From Sesamum alatum (Eukaryota; Streptophyta; Magnoliopsida; Lamiales; Pedaliaceae), in NCBI GenBank assembly GCA_034509735.1, contig JACGWO010000003.1, positions 39,416,873 through 39,480,872 on the forward strand: 64,000 nucleotides of DNA, read 5' to 3'. Below, in pieces: positions 12,701 to 23,518 of this stretch. Numbering within the stretch: position 1 is the stretch's first letter; every line of letters begins with the position of its first letter. Both the position numbers and the translations under genes were made by a program. The notes under the pieces are model-generated. The model was given only the letters and a program-made list of their open reading frames with translations. It did no database searches and was not told the origin of the DNA.

Positions 12701-13192
12701 CAGGTGATGGAACCCCTGATATGGAAAGTTGCTGACGTATGCTTTGATGCTGTCCTTCCCATTTTGTTGTCTGAAGTTGATGCGTCTCTGTTGCTACTTT
12801 ATGGATTGCAATCTCGTCGAATTGATGAGATAATGGTCAGATTGCCAAGCTAAATAATGTTACAGTTTCTATCTTGTAGCTGCAGTTGGCGCATACCTAA
12901 AAAATCATGTTACAGCGTTTTTATCTCGAGTCTTCTCTGATTCTTATAGTGACTAATTTAGTAACCACCTTCAAGTAAGTGCTCTGAGGTTTGATTTTAC
13001 AGAGGATCATGAATTTATCAGAAGAGGAAATCGAACATTCATTCAGAAGGATTCTTGAGGATGCGTTTGAATACGTCAATGGACTATTTCCAGAGGTAAT
13101 ATTTTTTTCTATATTGTCTGCTGAAGCATTTAACTTACTGTTCCATTCCTGTTGAAGCTTTTACCCTTATTTATGGACAGGTCTTGGATTAG
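9746..13192 (+). CDS. Tandem-family gene copy 3, complete 13-exon gene, unrecognised protein
   Basis: Exons: 9746-9877, 9970-10060, 10262-10314, 10709-10837, 10913-10950, 11651-11690, 11823-11975, 12094-12205, 12283-12352, 12466-12583, 12704-12835, 13003-13095, 13181-13192. They sum to 1173 bases and one open frame of 390 aa. Exon lengths match copy 2 except exon 8, which has one extra codon; its acceptor is the conserved AG before TAT-CTA-AAG, because the upstream acceptor of copy 2 is mutated here (CTAG to AAT). The last exon is V-L-D-stop. Intron 5 is about 700 bases because it carries a segment (about 11215-11590) shared with copy 4 and missing in copy 2. No known domain is recognised. 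The intact frame across 13 exons argues for a functional gene. Confidence 0.72.
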
Positions 13193-16100
13193 GAAATTAA
13201 GCTGAATATCGTGCAAAATGGCATGCATCCACTGCCGGATATGGCTCCTCTCAGTCGAAAGCCCATCCTTCCAAATGTTCAAATTTGGGACATGGTAAAC
13301 AACCATCAGATGATGCGACTACATTAGAGAGTTGGTTGTGTATGATCTTTATGAATTTTGACCTCTAAAGAAACTCTACAATTTGTTGATTGGGTGTGAA
13401 GCTGTCCATTTCGAGTGAGTGAATAAGTGGTGAAGAGTTGATACATAATAAATAAATGGAAGCAGTTCACAAAGTCGTACAAGATTTGAGTTCAACATCG
13501 ATATTGGTGCTTGATGTTCATCTATTTGGTGTAACGGAGTTCAGTTCTGTAATATTATGCGAAAATATGATAGTCCACATTCTATGGCTCTGTTTTAATG
13601 CATAACCTCCTTGACATTTCAAGTCGCTCAGCACAGTGCTCTTCCCTAGTATTTATATGTTTATCAAATTAAAAAGTATATTTGTCTAGATAAAGTTTTT
13701 TTATGGAGTTATATGATATATTTATTTTAATAAATGAATCAACATAAGTTATTTTCTAAAAGTAAAATGAGAATGATTATGAAAGTACATTTTTAAATAT
13801 GATGATGGCAGTTTAAGTTTTATATCTTTCAATTATACAAAAATAAAAAGAAGACTTCTTTTTTTAAAACCAATAAGTGATTACTCTCATTTTATATATA
13901 TATATATATATATAATGAAATTAATAATAATAAAATAAGTAAAATAGTTCAACCATAATTATTATTATTATTATCAATTAATTCATGGAAATTACTAAAT
14001 TTTTACTTAAGTTTATAATCAGTAAAATGGATTACATGCTATTCAACAAATCAAAATAAGTAAAATTGTTCAACCATAACATAAGTTTGGTTTTCAATTG
14101 AAATTGTTTTTATTTTTATTTACTAATTAATTAATCAGTTCGTAGCAGACATTCCAGAGAATGATGGAAGAACAACAAACCCAGCCATCGAACGATCAGC
14201 AAGATCCTCCTTCATCTTCTCAAGGCTCGATGATCATGACCGAACAGTAGTTGTGGATGTCGACAGCATATGGCCTAAAGAGGGGTTGTGTATTCGATCT
14301 CAGCTCCAAGGCACACCACACGATTGTTGGACCATCACAAGCCAGCTCGTCTACTGCTCCACCACCCCTGCCACCACAAGAGCAACGCCCAAACCTCGAT
14401 GATCGAATCACGAGGATCGAGGAGTTGCTGCAGTGTTAGGCGACCACCTGGCCCGTACCTCCGCCGCCCCAACCATCACAGCCTTCAGTTGATCCTCGTC
14501 GCCCGACAACAAGGAAGAAGACAAGGAGCCCGACTTGGATTTTGTCTTTTTTTTTAAAAATATATATATATATATATATATATTTTAAATACAATTTAAT
14601 ATTGTTAATTATATTGTTACTATTTCGTGCTAGATAATTTATAAATTATTTCATATTTAACAGATTCAATAAAAAAATTATAGCTAAAAATTCAACAAAA
14701 TATTATAAAAATGAATATTACAATAATTTAAATATAAATAAATTATATAAAAAATATTACACTTTTGTAAGGGTTGCAGGAGTATACTTCATTAGCACAC
14801 AGCGTGGAATCAATTCCTAAAGTTGTTCCAATCTATACCACAAGCTGATACAAACATTGATTGAACAACCGTACCAAAACAAGTTACAAAACGCTCGTAA
14901 GCTTCCATTTAAAAAGGCGTTACAAAAGCAGGAACACCAACAGCACCAGCGGCCGTTCCAACACCACAACAAACGTACACAACTTGTGTCACAAAGGCCG
15001 TTACAATATGTGTTAACAGAGATTTTACAACATGAGGTACAAACACCGTCACAAAAGAAGGACCGACAGCTACAAAAAATGTTCAACTGACTGTTCCAAT
15101 TGTGATATAAACTTATACTATATGTGTAACAATGGCCGTTTCAAATATATATCTTATAAATTCAGAACGGTCGTTCTAAAAAGAGTTCCAACATCAATTT
15201 CTACATTCGGTCAATTATTGTAATTGTGATGCAGGTTGTTACAAATCTGGTACAAGTGGGAACAACTTTGTCATGAGTCGTTACAATTTTTTCGTAATTC
15301 ATGTCAAAGCAACGGACGAGCTTTCGTCACAAGGACCGTTCCAAAATTATTAAATTTGTTACAAGTTTAACTTTGCCAGCTACAAAAGCCGGTCTAATAA
15401 TATTTTTTTTTTGTAGTGCACAAATAAATATAAAAAAATTATAAGCTAATTGTTAGAACTTGTTAATTTATAAAATTACAAGAGATTACAAACTAATGTC
15501 AAAATATAATAATAAAATTCATATGCATTATATTAAATAATTATTTACAAAAAAATATTATCAAAACTTACTAAATTGTTGATTAATTTTATTTTTAGAT
15601 AGATAGTAGACAATATAAATAAAAATACCATACTTTATTATTATCTAAAATTAAAGTATGAGATATTTATTAATAATTCTAATATATGGTGAATTTTTTA
15701 ATATAAACTTGATATAATATTGAATATGTAATTAAATATATAAAAATACTTGAAATAAAAAATATATATTAAAATATTAAACAAAAAAAAAAAAGAAAAG
15801 CTCGCAAACAAAAAAAAAAAATAGAGCTCGAGCTCGAATCAAGCCGACTGGACTCGACTTGCACGCCTAACAGCATCCTCTAATTTGATACCTTGAGGGT
15901 CTGTCTCTAAGCAAGATCTCTAGCAGCCCCACCTTGGGAAGAGGTTGAAAATCCATCAACAAAATCTTTTGAAGTCTTGAAAACTTGAGTGCAAAAATAT
16001 CAAAAAATCTTCGTATGAACCAATTATTTTTTATCAATTTCACTTATTTATAGGGTTTCACGTGAACCACAAATACCAAATTGATTCGATGATCATAGTA

Positions 16101-16384
16101 AATCCCACATATTATGGTTTATTGACTTATGGAGTCGTATCGTAAAAACTTTAAATTAATAAAATAGATTCAGAACTTGTTTGAAAATCATAAATAGTCA
16201 ACAAGAAGGTGTAAAAACGACCTTCGTAAAATAATCTCCACTCCAAATACGAACCAATCATTCACGGTCGATGAGAAGCACGATTTCATGTTTCACTATA
16301 TCAGACAATTATACAAAATCACACAAGATTCAATTCTTCTAGATTTCCACATAAAACTATTTGTAAAGTCGGGTGACGCTTTTA
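13193..16384. other. Spacer between copies 3 and 4
   Basis: It holds the 3' flank of copy 3 and AT-rich DNA with TA runs (about 13889-13914 and 14562-14583), then the CACTA remnant (14160-15418). From 15419 to 16384 the DNA is AT-rich and without a gene, with a short A-rich and GAGCTCGAGCTCGA patch near 15827. Confidence 0.5.
14160..15418. mobile_element. CACTA (En/Spm) transposon right end with subterminal repeats
   Basis: The right terminus reads ten T followed by GTAGTG at 15403-15418, the reverse complement of the CACTACAAAAA end typical of CACTA elements. The preceding 540 bases carry at least ten copies of GTTCCAA or GTTACAA (for example near 14823, 14881, 14916, 14953, 14998, 15186, 15237, 15281, 15340 and 15358). 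Such subterminal repeats are the usual binding sites of the element's own transposase. A short proline-rich open stretch at 14251-14439 (KAHHTIVGPSQASSSTAPPP) may be the last bit of an element protein, but this is only a resemblance. No CACTA left end was found, so the element is truncated. Confidence 0.6.
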
Positions 16385-16520
16385 TGGGTCCAGAATACGT
16401 TTTGTTCGTTGTAGTGGTTAGCTGACGTGTACAAAGTCTGTTAGGGAGTTGGGAGCTACGATTCAACTCTCCCGCCCAAATTTATCTGTACGTATATATA
16501 TATATATATATATATATACA
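16385..16520 (+). promoter_or_regulatory. Conserved promoter block of copy 4
   Basis: It repeats the layout seen before copies 2 and 3: CAGAATACGTTTTGTT, TAGCTGACGTGTAC, AAGTCTGTTAGGGAG, a CTCCCGCCC box and the longest (TA)n tract of the three (about 16492-16518). The upstream flank is shared with copy 3, so the conserved unit here is longer than in copy 2. Confidence 0.48.
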
Positions 16521-16616
16521 GAGGATGAACGGATTTACAGGCACATCATTTCTTCTAATCCAAAAAACACACACACACAGAGAAATCGATTGCTTCTTCC
16601 TCTCGAGCTATCAACA

Positions 16617-19600
16617 ATGGCGAGTTCTATTTTTGTTATAAATTCAAACCCTCAACTGATGCTTCCGCGGGTGGAAGATTGCCAGTTGTACAGGCTCAAT
16701 ATTCCGGAGCTTCTTTCAGAGCCATGCGCATATGAGTGTTACTACGATGTGAATTAAGCACCTTCATAATTTAATGTTTTCATTTTTGTGGTTTTGTTCC
16801 GAATCATTAATTTTCTTCCCTTTTCTTTTCTAATTTCGGTTTCCTGTAGGAACTGGCTGAAGTCAGTGCTTGTGACATAGACGACGATATGTTAACAATG
16901 ATGGGTGCTGATAGCCGCAATGAACTTTACGTTCTTCTGGGTACATTGAGTTGTTATTCGTAGATTAATTCTGTTTTTTGTTCTTTTCTGTTGATGGAAA
17001 ATACCATGGCTTTGTTTTCTTTTTACTTCACTTGATGATTCCATTTATGTGGTGGAGTAGGCAATATTCGAGCTGCTTATTTTTATTAGGATTGAATCTT
17101 ATGATTTCGTAATTGGCTGTACAGGTCCTGTGGAGGATTGGGATGGAGAAGCACCAACCATCTACTGTGCGATTCAGGTTCTTGGCTTGTACTTCTTCGT
17201 TAACCTGTCATATTTATAGCTAAACTGGCTAGCAATCTGGAAACTTGAAGAAATTGATTGCAAATTTGACTGAGAATATAGTCCTTTTCTTAGATCAAGC
17301 TTTTCCAATTGATCTCCTATAAGCTTTAGTCATTTTAGCTTAGTTTAATTAGGTCAAGAAATGAGGTCGGGGTTAGTTTCATCGCTATCTGCAGTTTTCT
17401 GCTAGAGATTTAATCAGGAGCTGGGGGATAGAATCAAGGGACTAAAATAAGCATTTCATGACATGTCGCAATCAGAAGAAAGGAGGCTGTTGAATTGTGT
17501 TGAACATGTGTGGGATTGCAAAACTGTCGAAATATGAAGAAATTTTTTTCTGACGTGATTACCTTTTGAATGAAGGTTTGTATGGAAGGAAAAGTTGCAG
17601 ATCTTCCTGACTCTGGTGGTGAAAAGTTTTCTGATTGTTTCTTTATATTCTCGGATATGCCGGAATTCCAAGATATGCCGGAACTGGTCGGAGTAAATAT
17701 TCGGAAAGTGTATGCACGAGAGGTAAGACTTTTCCTAATGGCTGAACGTTTCAACTTGGTATTATAGCATTAAGTAACTTTCATTTCTAATCCTCAGCAA
17801 GATTATGCAAATACTGCAGTGCGGCTAATGACAAGGTACCTTGTTGATTGATTTTTTTATGTTGCATATATATATATCTTCACGACTTTTTGTATTTCAG
17901 TGCTCTATTAGATTATTTCAGTAAAGAGAGGGTTTAGGATAGTACTAAAGATCACTTTTTATATAGATAACAGAATCGGAATATTCTGATACTTCCATTG
18001 CCTACAAATTATCATGAAGTCCATTTTTTTTTTTCATGAGACAGCCAAATCATCACATCCCTGTTGCCAGCATTGAGATAACCTGTTTTTGCTGTTAGGA
18101 ACGAGGATAAGCTTATTAAGCACCATCACTACATATTTGTTCCGGGCTTGTGTAGGATAGAAACACCATTACTACAAAACAGTATATATGATATAATCTT
18201 TCCCATTCTCAATAGTCTAGGATACGTCAGGATACTGAATAATGTGAACCGTCATTACTACATATTAACATGAAAATGAAAACAGGAAAACTATACGGAA
18301 GTATATATATTAAAAAGTAATATTAACAGGTTTGTATAATCAACATGAACTACTGTCTGGGAAGTTTGGGCTCCGCTGATCTACTTTTGAGTTGATTATT
18401 CTATCCATTGCCTTCACTTTTAGATGGTTACAGAGTATTATGTTACTCTTAACTATTGTTCTCTTAGGTAAAAAATCCTATGTACACGTCATACCATTTT
18501 ATTGGATAACTCTTATACTTATTCAATCAAATGATTCCCACATTTCTTCATGCTTATAGATATTACAATGGTGAAGCAGCAGAGGATCCTTTACCATTGG
18601 TATGTTTCAATTGAATCTCTCATGTCCAGCCTTCAACATAAGCATAACAATATACATTTTTCATTATTGCTGTATATTGGTATCTACTTCCCACAAGCAG
18701 ATCCAGAGATCGAAGGCTTTATTTACATTCAACTTCAGAGAAGAACTTGGCCTTTAGTGCACTATGTGGGAGTATTTGATAAACCGAATCTAGTTCAGTT
18801 TGATCTTTGGACATCAAATGGTTTTTCACCAATCTTCATTGGAAAAATTCAGGTGTCAGTTGTTAATTTGATGCATTATTTGCTTTAAAATGTTGTGTTC
18901 TTCTTAATATCCGTGACATTTGTTTTTGTCTTCTCTGGCATGACAAATATAATGGCTTGATAAATCCGAGTATCTAAAGGATGAGGAGGCAGTCTGTGCC
19001 ATGATAAAGTTGATGAATGATTATGAGCCAGTTGCTGCTACAAATATTGAACACTGGTCTCAGCCTCATCTATTCTCAAGTAAGTTCCGATTCTACTGTT
19101 GTGTTTTGTTTACTTTGTTTGATTTGATGCTCAGACTCATACTTGTGCTGTAACAGTTGCTCGACATCATTTTAAGAAATTGCTGTCTGGCAATCTGAAT
19201 TCCATAGATCATTCATTTGCCTTGAGGTAATACTTTTACTCGTGCGTTCTATGATAGTTGATCCTTGCTGAACTTGCACAATTATGTAACATCCGTTGGA
19301 TAGTTGAGGCATCTAGTCTGCTGGTTCAATATTTTGCAGGATACTTGGAATGGAATTTTCGAGCCGTAGACCAGCCACTCTTACAGAGAGGCCCTGGAGT
19401 GAAATTGAAAATCGCATAATTGTTTTTATGATTCGAGGACCACCAGTCAGTGTAGAGGTGAGTAATTGTGGAACTGAAAAATGAGGTTAACATAAATTAT
19501 TAAAGGAAAATTTCAAAATGCGGTTTCATGAATTTTACTTGGTGCTAGTAAAGGTTTAGTTATTCTTGTCACTTCAGGTGATGGAAGAAGAGATACGGAC

Positions 19601-20016
19601 AGTTGCTGACTTATACTTTGATGCTCTCCTTCCCATTTCATTGACTGAAGTTGATCGGTCTCTGTTGCTGCTTTGCGGGTTGCAGCATCGTCGAGCTGCT
19701 GATATGGCGGTCAGATAGCTAATGTTACAGTTTCTTTCTTCTACCTAAAAAATAATGTTACAGAGCTTTTATCTTGAGTGTTATAGTGACTATTTTAAGC
19801 AACCACCTTCAAGTAAGTGCTCCTAGTACTGATTTTACAGAGGATCATGAATTTAGAAGAAGGGGACATCAAATATTCACTTGCAAGGACTATTGAGAAG
19901 GCATTTGACTACGTCAATGGACTATTTCCAGAGGTAATATTTAACTTTTATATTGTGTGCTCAAGCATTTAACTTCTTGTTTTTTATACCTTATTTATGG
20001 ACAGGTTTTCGATTAG
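16617..20016 (+). CDS. Tandem-family gene copy 4, possibly frameshifted at exon 7
   Basis: Exons by alignment: 16617-16748, 16850-16940, 17125-17177, 17576-17722, 17798-17835, 18560-18599, exon 7 (see below)-18852, 18971-19079, 19157-19226, 19340-19457, 19578-19709, 19841-19933, 20005-20016. The normal exon 7 acceptor (ending 18700) is followed by ATCCAGAG where copies 2 and 3 have GTCCCAGAG. The one-base loss shifts the frame and reaches a stop within about 20 codons. An AG at 18707-18708 would start exon 7 at 18709, restore the frame and cost three codons, giving 392 aa. Exon 4 carries an 18-base in-frame tandem duplication (DMPEFQ-DMPE). All other exons stay open, so either the gene is expressed through the shifted acceptor or it is a very young pseudogene. 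Confidence 0.55.
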
Positions 20017-20754
20017 GAATATCGTGCAAAATGGAGTTAGTTACTTCAAACTTTTCTTACAATTGATGTTTGGGAAACAGTTGCAATGTGCAGTTGTTGA
20101 CATTTGAATTGTGTGTGTGTAACTGCTGTCAATATGGTCTTCTCTTCACTGCACTAATGTTCACTTCTATGATATGAAAATGATTATATGATCTCTGCAT
20201 TTTATAAATCTTTACATATAAATAATAAAATAAGAAAAATAAATACAATGTTAAAAGATTTGATGGTTTCCATTGATAAGGTCCGAAAGATGTTTGCAGA
20301 CCAGTGCCCTATTCCATAGGTGAATAGAGTTACGAAGTTTTTATCTGTTTTTCATTTTTTTTTAAAAAAAAAATACTAGATAGTTTTTATTCTTCTGTAA
20401 TTTTCAATTTTTTCTACAAAAACAACTCTAAAAATAAAATTTTTTGCAAACACTACTTAAATTAACTTTAATCAATGATGGAAAAATGAATATAGTTGAG
20501 GATATTTTAGTCTGAACACAATGTGTCTACTAATGATAGTTACTATAAACCCTTGTCACTTAATAAATAGTATAGGTTTATAGGATAATTTTATTATGGT
20601 AATTATGATAATACTTTTATCAAAATTATTATATTAACAAGAAATCATATAAGAAGATATGTAACTTAATTGGTATTTTTGAAAAAATATTTTATCGACC
20701 ATATTCAACTATATTTTAAATTTTTTATTTAATTTAGTTAGACCATTTTTGGAC

Positions 20755-21090
20755 CAAACGACGCTATACTAAAAGGATATCGCCACAAGGGGTCAAACAA
20801 TTAAAATGATCGCACTTCAAACCAACACAAGTAAAAACGACATCTTTTCATATGCATGTAAATATTACGAAAAATATAAATCATGAAGCATTGAACAAAA
20901 AATAATATTGCATCAATCGATCATACTAAAGACATTGTAGCACTCGATTATCGCCATAAGGGACGAAATAAGCAAAACAATTGCGCTTCAAATCAACAAA
21001 ATTCAAAACGTTGCAGTTTCATGTACGCGGAAAAATAAATAAAAAATTAAAGTATTGGACAAAAAATAGTATTGTAGCAACCTCTATCCT
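20755..21090. repeat. Diverged two-unit tandem repeat, unit about 165 bp
   Basis: Both units carry, in order, ATCGCCACAAGGG or ATCGCCATAAGGG, then GCACTTCAAA or GCGCTTCAAA, then ACGACATC or ACGTTGCAG, and end in ACAAAAAATAATATTGCA or ACAAAAAATAGTATTGTAG. Identity is moderate, so the duplication is old. Confidence 0.45.
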
Positions 21091-21889
21091 CATTTATATT
21101 TAATAGTAAAAGATGACATTTGGTATTACTTGAACTAATTTTCACCGAATTTTGATTTTCTAAAATTGAATTACTCAAGTGCAGTGAAAATCTTCTATAT
21201 TTAAGATTCCTAACATTGCATCAATTTATTTAATTCCGTACAATATCTGGGGAACAAAAGTCCTAATGATTTTTCTTTATTTGTTCAAGTTGAATCTTAT
21301 TATTTATTTTTCATGTTTCTACTATTTATTAGGACTTAAAATATTAGAATAGTTTTTTTTTTATTTGCAAACTACGAATTAACTAAAAATAATCATATTT
21401 TTTTTCCTCAACTAACTATTTCTTTTGATTATTTACTTATATGAATAATTTCTTTGAACGTGTTGGGTGCGTGTAAAAAATGATTTATATTTGATAGACA
21501 CCGATAGTTTTGAAACTAAGTTTCATATAAATACGAACATCGATTGTAAATAGTAATGTGTTACGATTTTTTCAAATAATAAAAAAATATATCCAAAATT
21601 CATAAGTATTATATTTTATCTATTGCAAATTAAAATTTTATATTAGAAAAAGGATTCCCTTGTAAAATAATAAGTTATAATAAATCTTATTTAATATTAA
21701 ACGTATATAATCCGGTACATATATCATGTCATATATGATGGTCATTCTTTTAAAGATAAGCTAGAAGAAATACCTTTATTTTAGTTTTTTCAATAAATAA
21801 TTACAAATATATATATATATATATATATCATAATTTCCCATTTTTCTAAATTTTACTATTGTCCCACTTTTTCCACCGAAAACAAATTT

Positions 21890-22925
21890 TTGGGTTAATT
21901 ACACTTAAATTTTTTTTGGAGGATATGAAATTATATTTACACCCCATTCGAAAATCTTTGTTTACGATTGTCTTTCTTTAGTTATGGTTTGGATGTAACA
22001 TGATGACGTTAGCAGAAAAATTACGTAAACTTTCACTTTCACCCCACATTCGACATTCCCCCAGTAATATTTTTGTGTTTGTAAGGGGGCAATGCAATAT
22101 TTATAAAATCAAAAGGATGTAACTATAATAAAATATTATCCCTCTAAAATTACATTTTTCCCCAAAGAAGTTTGAAATTACACTTACACCCCCTCTGAAA
22201 ATTCTCTATTTAATCTCGACCCATTTTCATTAAGATTTGGACGAAAAATATTGATGTTAGCAAAAAAAGTTATATAAATTTTTATTTTACCTATCGTTTA
22301 ACATTCTCATGTAATAATTATGCACTTATAAAGGAAAGATGAAATAATGTTAACCTCACTCCATATATATACATTATATTTATCTTATCATAAGTAGAAT
22401 AATATACATGAGAATGTTAACTGGTTGTTAAAATTGAAAATTTGTGTAATTTTTTTTTCTAACTTAAATATTTCTCGTCCAAACTCTAACGAAAAGAGGT
22501 CAGGTGTAAATGAAAATATTCAGATGGAGTGTAAGTGTATTTTTCAAACTTCTTTGAGAAAGTGTAATTTTGTATTTTCAAAGTGGGTCAAGGTGTAATT
22601 AACCCTAATTCAATAGCTACGACTCGGAACAATATTTTATTACAGGTATACCGTTTTGGTTTTATATATATTAAATTTGTAATTTGTCTTCTTACAAGTA
22701 TGAAATATTACTAGGTGAGTGGTTCAATAAGGATAAAATTGAAAGTTCATATAATATATAGTTTTTTTCCCGACATTAGCATTTATGTTCAAACCCTAAT
22801 GGAAGGTGAACATTTGTAGATGAAAAATTCTCGAAAAGGGTGCAATTATAATTATAATTTTTTTTGGGGGGAAATTATAATCTTACATTTAAAAAGGATC
22901 TAAGTGTAATTAACTCTAATTTTTC
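21890..22925. repeat. Inverted-repeat (MITE-like) cluster ending in GGGTTAATTACACTTA
   Basis: The left end TTTGGGTTAATTACACTTA (about 21890) faces AAGGTGTAATTAACCCTAA near 22590-22608. A second inverted copy of the end lies near 22897-22915. Internal pieces (TTACACTTACACCCCCTC and AGTGTAAGTGTA) repeat the same motif in both orientations, suggesting nested or tandem insertions. A relative lies at 45637-46218. No coding capacity is seen. Confidence 0.5.
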
Positions 22926-23276
22926 ATCATAACAAATATTTATAATAATTATAACAAATAAATTTACATTATTATCTATACTAAAAAAATATATATATAT
23001 ATTTTTCACTTAAAATTGCAGTTCTTGAAATCGGGACATCAATTTTTTTGTTATGTTGATAAATACCCATAAGTTGATATTCTTTTATTTATTTATCTTG
23101 TTTATAAAATGTGATGTGTTGATATTTTATTTTTATTTGTAATATATTTTAAATCATAAAATTATTTATTATATGTATTCAATAACGGTATGCTATAACG
23201 GCTAGCACATGAAAAAGAAAAAAAAAAACAAAAAACTGTGTTTGGCATTAATTATTTCACCAAATATATGGAAGAA

Positions 23277-23518
23277 AGGCCCATTTATATAAAAATTACA
23301 TAATAAATTAAAAATTGCAGTAATACCACGAAAGCAGTAACAATTGCAAAACTATGGCCGATCAAGAGCCATGCTCGCGACCGGCCATTAAAAATTATTT
23401 TCTTAATACACGGCCGCTGGCTCAGCTCACGACCGTGGGTCGTGAGCTGAGCCAGCGACTGTCGGATGCTGCCTCGGTCGCTGCCTTGGCCAGCAACCCT
23501 TTTTTTTTTTATTTTAAT
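23277..23518 (+). repeat. Left TIR of the MULE
   Basis: About 240 bases match the reverse complement of 25229-25445. The shared order is CATATAAAAATTACATAATA, TAACAATTGCAAAACTAT, GGCCATTAAAAATTATTTT, a hairpin, and TGCCTTGGCCAGCAAC followed by a T run. The hairpin arms are 23415-23434 and 23438-23457, twenty perfectly paired bases with a three-base loop. Confidence 0.85.

Larger units (their letters stand above)
1..20016 (+). repeat. Head-to-tail tandem array of four paralogous genes
   Basis: All four copies lie on the plus strand. Start codons of copies 2, 3 and 4 are at 3738, 9746 and 16617, giving unit spacings of about 6.0 and 6.9 kb. Homology covers promoter, exons, introns and, for copies 1 and 2, about 100 bases of 3' flank with the shared string GCATATAATCATCATCATC. 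Because introns and promoters are copied too, the array arose by segmental tandem duplication, not retroposition. The spacers differ because each has taken up its own transposon remnants. Confidence 0.85.
20017..23276. other. AT-rich intergenic DNA with repeats, no gene seen
   Basis: The stretch between the array and the first MULE has no open frame worth calling. It holds the shortened 3' flank of copy 4, a diverged tandem repeat (20755-21090), a (TA)n run (about 21809-21828) and the inverted-repeat family at 21890-22925. Confidence 0.6.

Noticed and set aside
14817..15090. Overlapping Cys-rich and Gln-rich frames on opposite strands
   Set aside because: The composition comes from the GTT(C/A)CAA subterminal repeats of the CACTA element, not from coding selection.
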